Positions 18,301 to 26,894 of a DNA stretch of 64,000 nucleotides are shown here, piece after piece. The stretch comes from Joostella atrarenae (GTDB taxonomy: Bacteria; Bacteroidota; Bacteroidia; Flavobacteriales; Flavobacteriaceae): contig NZ_JAETXX010000001.1 of the NCBI RefSeq assembly GCF_021764745.1, positions 124,001-188,000 on the forward strand. The letters are read 5' to 3'. Under the pieces are notes generated by a model that had not been told where the DNA came from, did no database searches, and was given only the letters and a program-made list of their open reading frames with translations. Positions within the stretch are counted from its first letter, which is position 1. The number at the start of each line of letters is the position of its first letter. The translations under genes were made by a program, and so were the position numbers.

Positions 18301-20055
18301 AGTATCCACGTCTATTTCGTTAATCAACAAGTTAATCTGCTCTAAAGCATTGGTATTACTTGTTCCAGGTGTAGGAATGGCTGCAACATAAGTTTCTGTA
18401 TTTCTAAGTCCGCCGCTACCATTTGCATAACGCTGTAAAGAATGAAAATCTTTATTACTATTAAAGTCCTCGTTTACTTGAGGCTGATTGTCATTCAATA
18501 ATACAAGTAATTCAGCATCATCACTATCGTTAGTGTCATATACAATAGCATCAATAAGGTTTGTTGTTTCAACTTCCGTCCCATTAGGAAAATCTGTAGC
18601 ATCTGCCTGGTATAGTGCCACAGCATCAGCTCCATTTTGAAGTCCGTTGGTTCCAAATACAAGAGAAACATTTGACACTCCCTCATTTCCTAATACAAAA
18701 TATCCGTTTGCATTTGTAGTGTATCCATCTAGGTCGTACGCATTATAACTCAAATCATTCGAGCCATTATAAAGAACAAGTGTAAGTCCATCCAAAGAAG
18801 AATTCCCTACTCCGCCATCATACAACTCAATAAATTCAGCTGTATCTGTACCTTCTGTATCTGCATCAATTTCATTGATGAGTACAATTGCATCTGTTCC
18901 CCCGTCATTATCTTCAAAAATTTTATTTGCTGAATTTGGAGTATTTATTGCTTCTCCATCTTCAGAAGTAGCATCAGGGTAATCTGGCAATCCTTCGCCA
19001 TTAAAACCATTACGCACCCAATCTGAAATTGCATTAGAATCAATACTATTAGGTATTCTTGATGCACCACCTACAGTAAATGTGCTTCCATCAAAAGCAG
19101 GGGTTAAAACTGTTTCTGCATAAGTAATATCTTCATTATCATTATCTTTAACCGCTACGGCATCAATAAGAGTTTCCCACGGAAAGTTATCAATCGTTCC
19201 ATCTGCATCCGAATCTATTTGATCGCCAACACTTCCAGTAAAATTCTCCACTAGAAGTAAAGTCAATGATCCATTTTCAAATTCATTAGAAAAAAAAGGA
19301 GTGGTATAATATCCCTCGATATTAGTAGTTCCTAATTGAAAAGCTCCATCTATAGTTCCCGCAGAAGAAATATCTCCTTCAATTTCAAGAATCCAATACA
19401 ATGATAAATCGGTTTCTGCCTTACCAAAAACCTCAACATACTCATTCGTATCGCTACCTGTGTGATTAAAAACAAACTCATTAATAACAGGAGTAATTTC
19501 TAATACTCCAAAATTCTGATTTGTATTAATACCTCCAAATGTTGAAGTATCTTGAGCTTCCCAAGAGAATTCTGAATAATCTGTACCTGTTCCTATCAAA
19601 GCTAATGAGGCGCCTTCTGAAGTACTACTATTGCTCTGTGCAACACCGATATCTTCACTAAGCATTCCGCTAGCAGGGCCTTCAGATGCTACAAAAGTTC
19701 CTTCATAGCTTAAAAATTGAATAACAGTATTACTTACATCCACAAGAGCAATACCATCAGGGCTTCCATTTTGGATACCGTTTGATGGCAATGTAATATG
19801 GGCTACCCCATAACCATTACTCAAATCTGCAATAACAGCATTAATTGTAACTGTATTATAAACTGTCCCATTAGAGCCGTTATAGAGCACAATGTTATAG
19901 AGTGAAAGATCTGTTCCTTGCGGGGCAGCAATCTCGATGCTTTCCCCCACATCAGACCCTGCATTATCATAATGAAGTTCATTTATAAATACACTTTGAG
20001 AAAAAGTATAAAATGAAGATAATGCAATAAATAAAGAGAGTAGAAATCTTTTCAT
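15397..20055 (-). CDS. T9SS-secreted multidomain endonuclease with lamin-tail domains
   Basis: A 1552-residue secreted protein. It has an N-terminal signal peptide (MKRFLLSLFIALSSFYTFSQ). Four lamin-tail (LTD) domains occur in the first 760 residues: the first two start near 22 and 190, and a near-duplicate pair starts near 390 and 573. An OB-like domain follows (about 765-935: ARALPDGTTVTITGVLTVAD). Residues about 960-1260 form an endonuclease/exonuclease/phosphatase domain (DIVTWNIEWFGDEGN, LILAGDYNDDLDE, VSDHFAVSIRL). SprB-like and PKD-like repeats come next (NISCAEADNGMASVEVSGG, CITLAAEMISGGEGEYSFHW). The protein ends with a type A T9SS sorting domain (VYLIPNPVRHAA ... GIYILKVIENG). Expected role: degradation of extracellular DNA for phosphate or nutrients. 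Confidence 0.9.
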   Translation of the reverse strand: MKRFLLSLFIALSSFYTFSQSVFINELHYDNAGSDVGESIEIAAPQGTDLSLYNIVLYNGSNGTVYNTVTINAVIADLSNGYGVAHITLPSNGIQNGSPDGIALVDVSNTVIQFLSYEGTFVASEGPASGMLSEDIGVAQSNSSTSEGASLALIGTGTDYSEFSWEAQDTSTFGGINTNQNFGVLEITPVINEFVFNHTGSDTNEYVEVFGKAETDLSLYWILEIEGDISSAGTIDGAFQLGTTNIEGYYTTPFFSNEFENGSLTLLLVENFTGSVGDQIDSDADGTIDNFPWETLIDAVAVKDNDNEDITYAETVLTPAFDGSTFTVGGASRIPNSIDSNAISDWVRNGFNGEGLPDYPDATSEDGEAINTPNSANKIFEDNDGGTDAIVLINEIDADTEGTDTAEFIELYDGGVGNSSLDGLTLVLYNGSNDLSYNAYDLDGYTTNANGYFVLGNEGVSNVSLVFGTNGLQNGADAVALYQADATDFPNGTEVETTNLIDAIVYDTNDSDDAELLVLLNDNQPQVNEDFNSNKDFHSLQRYANGSGGLRNTETYVAAIPTPGTSNTNALEQINLLINEIDVDTPGSDVAEFIELYDGGIGNIALDGFVLVLYNGNGDAVYNAFDLSGYVTNADGYFVLGNEGVANVSLVFGANGLQNGADAVALYQGSINDFQNGAVLTTSGLIDAVVYDTNDDDDVELLTLLNAGEPQLNEDLEGDKDNHSLQRIPNGSGGFLNTSSYVAKKPTPGVQNEGIVVVPTETIPIVEARALPDGTTVTITGVLTVADNFAGPAYLQDNTGGIAIFDEQIFGGNFAIGDSITVTASRSSFNNQIQLGNVSSVESNGVPNEPILPKDITLVELGDYRGQLVRITDATFPTPGDLLFGDSNTIITDASGTGELRIDGNVAGLSGLAQPETCSEIIGVVGTFNEFAQLLPRMKVDLACAEPFDPNNGIDIPKENTLDIVTWNIEWFGDEGNSPAAGNQNSDAIQKDSVVTILKKLNADIYTVVEISDDELFAQAVGELDGYDFILSDATSYPNDSGTKQKIGFIYKTATVTPKKTQALLKSIHPYYNGGDTSYLLDYPSEADRFYASGRLPFLMTADVNINGASEEINIVALHARANSSNGPQLRYDMRKYDMEVLKDSLDVMFPESNLILAGDYNDDLDETVADGINTTVSSFEAFINDPDEYFLATLSLSETGKRSYAFRENMIDHISLSNELEDNFIENSATVHYEFYDNDYTSTVSDHFAVSIRLSLDNIEPLVIENVIVNNISCAEADNGMASVEVSGGVAPYEYLWSNGEITQSVSDLIPGDYDVIVYDVNGKSVTEYFTITEPEGIEILMPEVDKIVTGYGETNCITLAAEMISGGEGEYSFHWNTEEITETISVCPEETTTYTLTVTDANGCSKSESITVIVEDVSCGNNPWIEKVAVCYRGRSLCVSKYAVPHLLNLGAVLGSCSDEVNETSIASVYLIPNPVRHAAALVVNSNSKTKLELQVYDLNGQLKQHEKNVKIKVGYNLKPINFSRLSRGIYILKVIENGHEVKDIRMVKR
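17800..18900 (-). repeat. Internal duplication of the lamin-tail domain
   Basis: Two units of about 549 bp (residues about 390-572 and 573-755) are nearly identical in places at DNA level. For example, CCATTTTGAAGTCCGTTGG occurs near 18081 and again near 18630. The proteins share EFIELYDGG, GYFVLGNEGV and NGLQNGADAVALYQ. This indicates a recent in-frame tandem duplication. Confidence 0.85.
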
Positions 20056-20082
20056 ATATTATTTTTTATAGGTTAACTATAA

Positions 20083-20090
20083 CAAAAATA
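20083..20090 (-). promoter_or_regulatory. -7 promoter element for the T9SS nuclease gene
   Basis: TATTTTTG on the minus strand matches TAnnTTTG, 28 nt before the ATG. Confidence 0.4.
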
Positions 20091-20192
20091 ACATCTATTT
20101 CTATTCAATGCTGAATATCAATGTTATATAATTGTTAGTCAAAAACAATATTCGAATTATTTTCTACAAAAATCACTTTTTACAGGAGTTCC

Positions 20193-21296
20193 CTAAAAAT
20201 CAAATTTCAGTTGTACGGTCACTGTTTTTTGTTCTTGTGGCTCTTTTTTCTTTTTTTCAGTATTTAAGTTAGCTAAAGATATTCCTAGTAGACGAACCGA
20301 ATTCTCTAACTTCTCTTGATAAAGCAACTCTTTTGCTGCTTCTAAAATCAAATTTTTATCAGCAATAAAATAATTCAGCGTTTTACTTCTTGTTTGCAAC
20401 TTAAAATCACTGTACTTTATTTTTAGAGTTACTGTTTTCCCTGCTATTTTACTTTTTTTGAGTCGGCGTTCTAATTCGTTAGCTATATTCTCTAAGCGCT
20501 CCAGCATAAATACTTCGCTACTTAAATTTTCGCTAAAAGTACGCTCTGCTCCTACAGATTTTGGAATCCTATTTGGTTTCACTTCACTTAAATGAATTCC
20601 TCGAACTACGTGGTAATAAAAAGCACCACTTTTTCCGAAATGCTCTGTTAAAAACTCGACAGATTTTTCTTTTAAATCCTTCCCAGTAAAAATTCCTAAT
20701 TGATACATTTTTTGTGTAGTCACTTTCCCTACACCATAGAATTTTCTAATCTCTAATGCCTCTAAAAAAGGAATCACCTCGTGAGGTTCTACCGTTTTCT
20801 GGCCATTGGGTTTATTATAATCACTTGCTATTTTAGCGACGAATTTATTTATTGATATCCCCGCGGAAGCTGTTAATCCGACTTCATTTAAAATACGTTC
20901 ACGGATTTCAATAGCGATATTGCTTGCCGAGGGATTGCCTTTTTTATTTTCGGTTACATCTAAATAAGCTTCATCTAAAGAAAGTGGCTCTACAAGGTCC
21001 GTATAGTCTAAAAAGATCTTCCGTATTTTAGAGGATATCTCTTTATAACGATCAAATCGAGGGCGAACAAATATAATGTCAGGGCAATTTTTCTTTGCCA
21101 TATATCCACTCATTGCACTTCTAACTCCATACTTACGTGCTTCGTAACTTGCTGCAGAAACAACGCCTCGCTTTTCACTTCCTCCAACGGCGAGTGGCTT
21201 TCCCTTTAAACTAGGATCATCCATTTGCTCTACAGATGCGTAAAATGCATCCATATCTACATGAATTATCTTTCGTAAAGGGAGCTTTTCTTCCAT
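20193..21296 (-). CDS. dinB: DNA polymerase IV (Y-family)
   Basis: About 367 residues from the ATG at 21296. A TTG two codons upstream is an alternative that I rejected. Y-family catalytic residues are present in HVDMDAFYASVEQ and SLDEAYLDVT, with the YEARKYGV finger motif, the thumb helix-hairpin-helix GVGKVTTQKMYQLGI, and the little-finger domain (SVGAERTFSEN). The C-terminal tip QLKFDF looks like a beta-clamp-binding peptide. It performs error-prone translesion synthesis. It is monocistronic and divergent from the SDR gene at 21423. Confidence 0.95.
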   Translation of the reverse strand: MEEKLPLRKIIHVDMDAFYASVEQMDDPSLKGKPLAVGGSEKRGVVSAASYEARKYGVRSAMSGYMAKKNCPDIIFVRPRFDRYKEISSKIRKIFLDYTDLVEPLSLDEAYLDVTENKKGNPSASNIAIEIRERILNEVGLTASAGISINKFVAKIASDYNKPNGQKTVEPHEVIPFLEALEIRKFYGVGKVTTQKMYQLGIFTGKDLKEKSVEFLTEHFGKSGAFYYHVVRGIHLSEVKPNRIPKSVGAERTFSENLSSEVFMLERLENIANELERRLKKSKIAGKTVTLKIKYSDFKLQTRSKTLNYFIADKNLILEAAKELLYQEKLENSVRLLGISLANLNTEKKKKEPQEQKTVTVQLKFDF

Positions 21297-21422
21297 ATGC
21301 AAATTTAACCTAAAATCAACTCTTCAATTTACAATAACAACAAATATTAACTAACTTTATAAATCTACTTTACTGGGTTTTCGCAAAAGCTATAAAACCC
21401 TATAAATTATAATAAAGGAATT

Positions 21423-22091
21423 ATGGAAGAGGGAAAAACAGCAATTATTTTAGGAGCAACTGGACTTACTGGCTCTACATTATTAAAGCAACTTCTTAAC
21501 GATGACCGCTATAAAACGATTAAACTCTTTTCTAGAAGTTCTATAAACAAAGAAAACCCGAAAATTAAAGAATATATAGTAGATATGTTTGATCTTATGC
21601 TTCATCATAATGATTTTACTGCTGATGAGGTTTTCTGTTGCATAGGAACCACAAAATCTAAAACCCCTGATAAGGCTAAATATAAAGCCATAGATTATGG
21701 AATTCCAGTTGCCGCAGCAATGTTGTGTAAAAAGAATAATATCAAGACATACGCAGTGATCTCTTCTATGGGAGCTGACTCAGAAAGTGCTATTTTTTAT
21801 AATCGCATTAAAGGAAAAATGGAAGATGAAGTTATGAGCCTCCATATTCCAAAAACATTTATCTTGCAGCCTTCCTTAATCGCTGGTAAAAGAGATGAAA
21901 GTAGACCTGCAGAGTGGTTTTTTAAGCAACTGATGAAGGGGCTTAATTATATTATGGTAGGTCCACTAAAAAAATACCAATCTATAACACCAGATAAAAT
22001 AACTAAAAGCATGATTTATCTAGCTAATAGTAATAGAGGAACTGCAGTTATTAAAAATGATGAAATTCAACAAATTGCTAAAAACTTATGA
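21423..22091 (+). CDS. NAD(P)H-binding SDR-like oxidoreductase
   Basis: A 222-residue atypical SDR of the HTATIP2/NmrA-like type. It has the Rossmann motif ILGATGLTGSTLLKQL, CCIGTTKSK, YAVISSMGADSES and a Tyr-x3-Lys equivalent (FYNRIKGKMEDEV), then ILQPSLIAGKR. The substrate is unknown. Its last four bases overlap the CYTH gene start (ATGA), so the two are translationally coupled. Confidence 0.87.
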   Translation: MEEGKTAIILGATGLTGSTLLKQLLNDDRYKTIKLFSRSSINKENPKIKEYIVDMFDLMLHHNDFTADEVFCCIGTTKSKTPDKAKYKAIDYGIPVAAAMLCKKNNIKTYAVISSMGADSESAIFYNRIKGKMEDEVMSLHIPKTFILQPSLIAGKRDESRPAEWFFKQLMKGLNYIMVGPLKKYQSITPDKITKSMIYLANSNRGTAVIKNDEIQQIAKNL

Positions 22092-22555
22092 TAGAAATAG
22101 AACGTAAATTCTTAGTTACATCTGGTGATTATAAGAAAGACGCCAAAAATAAAACTAGAATTGTTCAAGGGTTTTTAAATAAAGATCCTGAACGTACAGT
22201 TCGAGTTAGGATAAAAGGAAATCAAGGGTTTCTAACTATAAAAGGAATTTCTAACGAAAGTGGAACTAGTAGGTTCGAATGGGAAAAAGAAATCTCAATA
22301 GAAGAGGCAGAGACGCTATTAAAGATATGCGAAAAAGGTGTTATTGATAAATACCGATATGAAATACCTTCAGGGAAACATATTTATGAGGTCGATGAGT
22401 TTTTTGGAGATAATGAAGGACTCACAATTGCAGAAATAGAACTATCTAATGAGAATGAAAATTTTGATAAGCAAACGTGGCTTGGTAAGGAGGTAACTGG
22501 AGATGTAAAATACTACAACTCGCAACTGAGTACTAATCCTTTTAAAAATTGGTAG
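22088..22555 (+). CDS. CYTH-domain phosphatase-like protein
   Basis: A 155-residue single-domain CYTH protein. The diagnostic ExExK appears at the start (IEIERKF). The tunnel-lining charged residues follow in RTVRVRIKG, FLTIKG, FEWEKEI, DKYRYEI and YEVDEFFG. CYTH enzymes bind triphosphates in a metal-dependent tunnel, and bacterial single-domain members are often inorganic triphosphatases or adenylate-cyclase-like. Which of these applies is not visible. It overlaps the upstream SDR gene by 4 bp and is followed 25 bp later by a YciI-like lipoprotein. Confidence 0.9.
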   Translation: MIEIERKFLVTSGDYKKDAKNKTRIVQGFLNKDPERTVRVRIKGNQGFLTIKGISNESGTSRFEWEKEISIEEAETLLKICEKGVIDKYRYEIPSGKHIYEVDEFFGDNEGLTIAEIELSNENENFDKQTWLGKEVTGDVKYYNSQLSTNPFKNW

Positions 22556-22580
22556 CTTATAACAAAACCTCTATTTACTC

Positions 22581-23069
22581 ATGAAACTATTTTTGTTTAC
22601 TTTAATAATTATCACCACGATTTCTTGTAAAGAACCAGCGCCTAAAAAAGTGCTTACTTCCGAAGAAAAGACACCTTCATTAACAACGTTACAGCTAAAA
22701 GAGCAGCTTACAGAAAAGGGCTTTGAAATCTTTGATTATGTGGATGAAAAAACTGGAGACACTATTTTAATGCAACAATATTTCATTGCTTTTTTAAAAC
22801 GTGGAAAAAATCGTTCTCAAAGTAAAGCTACAGCAGATAGCTTACAGAAACTCCATTTATCCCACCTTGGAAAAATGTATGAAAAAGGATATGCAGATAT
22901 CTCTGGTCCGTTTGGTGATGATGGTGAGATTAGAGGAATTACTATTTACAATGTTCCTACGTTAAAAATGGCCGATAGCTTAGCTAATTCTGACCCTATG
23001 GTAAAAGCTGGAAGACTAGAAATCGAAATCCATCCATGGTGGGCTGCCAAAGGATTCCCGTTACGATGA
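22581..23069 (+). CDS. YciI-like domain lipoprotein
   Basis: A 162-residue protein. A lipoprotein signal (FLFTLIIITTISC) is followed by a linker and a YciI-type ferredoxin-like domain (about 70-160). The family-typical pattern is HLSHLGKMYEKGYADISGPF, then SLANSDPMVKAGRLEIEIHPWW. YciI proteins are small, possibly catalytic, alpha-beta barrels of unknown reaction. A lipid-anchored exported version is less usual. It overlaps the convergent permease gene by 9 bp. Confidence 0.82.
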   Translation: MKLFLFTLIIITTISCKEPAPKKVLTSEEKTPSLTTLQLKEQLTEKGFEIFDYVDEKTGDTILMQQYFIAFLKRGKNRSQSKATADSLQKLHLSHLGKMYEKGYADISGPFGDDGEIRGITIYNVPTLKMADSLANSDPMVKAGRLEIEIHPWWAAKGFPLR

Positions 23070-24344
23070 GGTGTCGAAATAACGCTTATACACAAATTCC
23101 ATTATAAAACATACAAGAACAATTCCTAGGGAGATACTTATTCCTAATGGGTTTGTTCCGTATTGCTGAATTATAAGCGCTAAAGAGGCAATTACGCACA
23201 ATAGAAATCCAATAAGGGTAATCCATTTCTTAGCTTTTACTTCTGATGATTTTTTAAAACCTACATAATTTACAGTTGCAAAAATGAGTAAGAATCCAAC
23301 ACTTCCAGCCGTAGAAATACTCTCTAGTTTAAGTAAATTAACAATTACTAAAGTTAGTATTGCTGTAATTAATAATCCTATCGGTTGATTCCAAAACATA
23401 CTTGTTAATTCATGTGGCAACTCATCATCCTTAGCAATCTCATAGCTCACTCTACTCCCGCCATACAAAGTGGCATTAATAGCAGAAAAAGTAGAAATTA
23501 ATGCTGCTACAGTAATAATTGTAAATCCAACCTGACCAAGCATAGGTTTTGCTGCTTCTGCCAATACATAATCTTCTGCATCTGCAATCTCCGAAAAAGG
23601 CAACGAGCCAACGGTTACTACCGCTATAATTACATATAGAAAGATCACAAAAAGTACGGCATAGAAATATGCTTTAGGCACATTCTTCTCTGGGTCTTTT
23701 AAATCTGAAACAGAATTAGCAATTAACTCAAAACCTTCATAGGCTACAAAAATCACCATTCCTCCAGTAAGTAATTGGATTGGTGGCTCCCAGTTAGAAA
23801 ATGCCAATTGATCTAAACTAGAACTATCTTTTAGTCCGTAGAGGCCAATAATAACGAAGCCTATCAGAATAACCAATTTTATAATTACAGCATAATCTTC
23901 TATTTTACCGACTACTTTGATGCTATAATAGTTAATCGCAGTTGCAAATATTACAATGACACTAGAATAAATATGAGAGTCTATTGCATTATCTCCAGTA
24001 ATTTCCCACAAGTTTGGAGCGTAAGAACCAAAGGCGGAAGCGTATAAAGCAAGCATAATAATATAACTCACCCAGAGTAAATTATTAATCCCTCCACTAA
24101 AGATATTCTTTCCAAAACCTTCGTTAATAAACCTAACAGTACCTCCACGATCTGGATAAGCAAGTGATAATTTTACATAACTATAGGAAGTAAATAAAAC
24201 AATGATTCCAGCAATTAAAAAAGCAACAGGAGTACCTCCTTTTGCTAATGATACTGCAAGGCCAAGTACAGCAAAGATTCCTCCACCGACCATTCCTCCT
24301 ATTCCGATTGAAATTGCCTCCTTTAATCCTATTTTATCACTCAT
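23061..24344 (-). CDS. APC-superfamily amino-acid permease
   Basis: A 427-residue, 12-segment APC permease. The segment-1 substrate loop is IGIGGMVGGGIFAVLG and the segment-6 region is FVAYEGFELIANSVSDLKDP, both characteristic of amino-acid/cation symporters. It is the last gene of a three-gene operon. Its ATG overlaps the end of the deacetylase gene by 4 bp, so the transported substrate may relate to the sugar-like pathway upstream. That link is inferred. Confidence 0.9.
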   Translation of the reverse strand: MSDKIGLKEAISIGIGGMVGGGIFAVLGLAVSLAKGGTPVAFLIAGIIVLFTSYSYVKLSLAYPDRGGTVRFINEGFGKNIFSGGINNLLWVSYIIMLALYASAFGSYAPNLWEITGDNAIDSHIYSSVIVIFATAINYYSIKVVGKIEDYAVIIKLVILIGFVIIGLYGLKDSSSLDQLAFSNWEPPIQLLTGGMVIFVAYEGFELIANSVSDLKDPEKNVPKAYFYAVLFVIFLYVIIAVVTVGSLPFSEIADAEDYVLAEAAKPMLGQVGFTIITVAALISTFSAINATLYGGSRVSYEIAKDDELPHELTSMFWNQPIGLLITAILTLVIVNLLKLESISTAGSVGFLLIFATVNYVGFKKSSEVKAKKWITLIGFLLCVIASLALIIQQYGTNPLGISISLGIVLVCFIMEFVYKRYFDTSS

Positions 24345-25213
24345 AGATCTTGTAACGCATTATTAATATCCTTCCAGTTAACTAATTTAACGTTTTTTTT
24401 CTCTAATAATGCTCTTGTTTTCTCTTTTGTAAAATAATCAAAATCCTCTTGCCGCCATTCAGCACCAAAATTGGGGTGCTCAAAAGCCACTCCTTGCATT
24501 TCAGAATCATTAAAAGCAGGGTGAATTAATATTATATTAAATCCAGGCTGTAAACTATTAATTGCGTGGTCATAATATGCTTTCAATCCTTCTCCCTCAA
24601 ACCAACTCCATGTTCCTGTAAAGACATTCTCAATGGTAAAGTCAGATTCCAAAACATACTTTTCTGTATTCATATTAAAATCTCCCAACAATTGTTTACT
24701 GAGAAACACAGGGATATTATACTCCTTTCCTAATTCTCGATATACATTTATAATCGCTTCTGTTAACCCCAAACAAAACATGTGAGAATCTAAATGTGTA
24801 GGCTTCACTCCCAAAGAAATCGCTAATTCTATTTGAGCCTTTAATTCTTTTTTTACTTCTGAAGGAACTGCATTTTGTTTTACCATTGCCCTTTTAGGAT
24901 AAAAATATCCATTCTCATCTACAAGACTAGGAACTTCTTTAGGTGATAAAACAGGTCCGAACTTATAATTTTTCCATTCGCAGGTAAGCGTCAAATGGAT
25001 TCCATAATCAAATTGTGGATTCTCTTTCGCATACATTACCATTTCATATGCCCAAGGGCAAGGCATCATAATACTAGTAGAATTTACAATTCCCTCTTCC
25101 AACGCTAATTTTGTAGCTTGATTTTCAGCAAAACACAAACCCGCATCATCAGCATGGATTATTAGGAGTTTATCTGTTTCTGAAAAACCTAATGCTTCAA
25201 TTATTTTTTTCAT
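24341..25213 (-). CDS. ChbG/HpnK (YdjC)-family carbohydrate deacetylase
   Basis: A 290-residue YdjC-family protein. The metal-binding motif is IHADDAGLC near the N-terminus, with HLTLTCEW and HLDSHMF (His-x2-Asp/His ligands) and IILIHPAF near the C-terminus. Characterised members remove acetyl groups from chitooligosaccharides or hopanoid N-acetylglucosamine intermediates. There is no signal peptide, so it is cytoplasmic. It sits 9 bp after the isomerase-like gene and overlaps the permease. Confidence 0.88.
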   Translation of the reverse strand: MKKIIEALGFSETDKLLIIHADDAGLCFAENQATKLALEEGIVNSTSIMMPCPWAYEMVMYAKENPQFDYGIHLTLTCEWKNYKFGPVLSPKEVPSLVDENGYFYPKRAMVKQNAVPSEVKKELKAQIELAISLGVKPTHLDSHMFCLGLTEAIINVYRELGKEYNIPVFLSKQLLGDFNMNTEKYVLESDFTIENVFTGTWSWFEGEGLKAYYDHAINSLQPGFNIILIHPAFNDSEMQGVAFEHPNFGAEWRQEDFDYFTKEKTRALLEKKNVKLVNWKDINNALQDL

Positions 25214-25221
25214 ATTCCTTA

Positions 25222-26142
25222 CTAAAAGTTATCCATCTCTTTATAGGCATCAATAACTGCTTGCTCTCCTATTTTTCCGTCTTTTGAATTTCCATGTTCC
25301 ATTCCTAGAACACCATCAAAGCCTTTATTATGAATATATTTAAAGATATTTTTATAGTTAATTTCCCCCGTAGTCGGTTCATTTCTCCCTGGGTTGTCTC
25401 CCATTTGGAAGTATGCAATTTCATTCCAAGAGGCTTCAATATTTGGAATTAAATTTCCCTCTGTTATTTGCTGATGATATACATCAAATAATATTTTACA
25501 TGATGGGGAATTAACAGCTTTACAAATTTCGTAAGCTTGCGCAGATTTCTTTAAAAATAGTCCTGGATGGTCTCTAAAGTTTAAAGGTTCCAAAACCATT
25601 ACAATTCCGTGAGGTTCTAAAATTTTTGATGCTTGTTTTAATGATTCTACAACATTAGCTGTTTGGTAACCATGTTCTAATTTTAAATCTACATGGCCAG
25701 GAACAACAGTAATCCACTTAGCTTTTACTCTTTTGGCAACAGCTACAGAATCTTTTATTTCTTCTAAAAATTCCTGCCGAAGTTTTTCATCACCACTTGT
25801 TAGATTTGGCTTAGTCCAATAAATAGTATGTGCCACAAAAACACCCATTGTAATGCCTCTTTCTTGCATCACTTTTGCCATAGCTTCTTGTTCTGCAATT
25901 GGTCGCTGGCGCATATTATTATCTTCAAAAGCTGTAAAACCTTGATCTGCCATGAAGTTTAGCTGATCGATAACATCATCTCCCGCTAGATCTTTAAACA
26001 TTCCTAAATGGGGAGCATATTTTAATTTGAAGTTGTGTTTTTCTAAATTGGATGGTTTTGAAAAAGCAAAGGCTCCAGTAGTTAATACTGAAGCCCCAAC
26101 ACTTGTTGCTATTGTATGATTAAGAAATTTCCTTCTATGCAT
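25222..26142 (-). CDS. Exported hydroxypyruvate isomerase-like TIM-barrel protein
   Basis: A 306-residue xylose-isomerase-like TIM barrel. A Tat-like N-terminus (MHRRKFLNHTIATSVGASVL ... AFAFS) precedes the barrel, so the enzyme is predicted to be periplasmic. The metal and active-site residues appear as VLEPLN, FDVYHQQI, FQMGDNPGRNEPTTGEINY and GVLGMEHG. The family includes hydroxypyruvate isomerase and 3-keto-sugar epimerases or isomerases. It is the first gene of the operon with the deacetylase and the permease, implying a small sugar-derivative catabolic unit. Confidence 0.88.
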   Translation of the reverse strand: MHRRKFLNHTIATSVGASVLTTGAFAFSKPSNLEKHNFKLKYAPHLGMFKDLAGDDVIDQLNFMADQGFTAFEDNNMRQRPIAEQEAMAKVMQERGITMGVFVAHTIYWTKPNLTSGDEKLRQEFLEEIKDSVAVAKRVKAKWITVVPGHVDLKLEHGYQTANVVESLKQASKILEPHGIVMVLEPLNFRDHPGLFLKKSAQAYEICKAVNSPSCKILFDVYHQQITEGNLIPNIEASWNEIAYFQMGDNPGRNEPTTGEINYKNIFKYIHNKGFDGVLGMEHGNSKDGKIGEQAVIDAYKEMDNF

Positions 26143-26202
26143 TGGTTTTGGTTTTTGTAATGAAAACTAAATATACAAAAAACCAAAAACTGAAATTTAG
26201 TT

Positions 26203-26679
26203 TTAGTCTCTAGAAATTTCTAATATTTCAAATTCCAAAATTCCATTAGGAACTTTTACCTGTGCGATGTCTCCAACAGACTTTCCTAGAAGTCCTTTTC
26301 CTATAGGAGAATTTACAGATATCTTTCCTGTTTTTAAATCGGCTTCGCTTTCTGCTACCAATTTATATGTCATTTCCATACCATTTGCATGGTTCTTTAT
26401 CTTAACATTAGAAAGCGCCAATACTTTAGAGGTATCTAATTGTGATTCATCTATAACACGAGCTCCAGACAGAGTTTCTTCTAATTTAGAAATACGCATT
26501 TCTAATAATCCTTGTGCCTCTTTTGCTGCGTCATATTCTGCATTCTCAGATAAATCTCCTTTATCTCTTGCTTCTGCTATTGCTTGTGATGCTTTTGGGC
26601 GTTCTATGCTCTTTAGCCTATCTAATTCAGCTCTTAATTTCTTTATTCCTTCTTCTGTGTAATATGATACGTTACTCAT
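26203..26679 (-). CDS. greA: Transcription elongation factor GreA
   Basis: 158 residues, the normal GreA length. The N-terminal coiled-coil (KLRAELDRLKSIERPKASQ) carries the acidic tip residues in ARDKGDLSENAEYDAAKE that trigger RNA cleavage in backtracked RNA polymerase. The C-terminal FKBP-like domain ends with SPIGKGLLGKSVGDIAQVK and ILEFEILEI. A TATATTTG promoter element lies about 55 nt upstream. It is monocistronic. Confidence 0.97.
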   Translation of the reverse strand: MSNVSYYTEEGIKKLRAELDRLKSIERPKASQAIAEARDKGDLSENAEYDAAKEAQGLLEMRISKLEETLSGARVIDESQLDTSKVLALSNVKIKNHANGMEMTYKLVAESEADLKTGKISVNSPIGKGLLGKSVGDIAQVKVPNGILEFEILEISRD

Positions 26680-26732
26680 AACTTCATCGTTTATAAATAC
26701 AAAAAATCCCCTTTATCAAAAGAGAATTCTCA

Positions 26733-26740
26733 CAAATATA
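26733..26740 (-). promoter_or_regulatory. -7 promoter element for greA
   Basis: TATATTTG on the minus strand matches TAnnTTTG and would give a leader of about 48 nt. Confidence 0.5.
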
Positions 26741-26894
26741 CAAAATTTTAATCAACGTTTATACTGAAATAATCATAGAAAATATATTATACTAGAATAT
26801 TTATCCTTCTTAATTATTTAAGCAATATCACCCCTTAGAAAAAGTCTTTAGGTTTTGAATTTATTGTAAATTGCCGAAATATATTTATTTAAAA

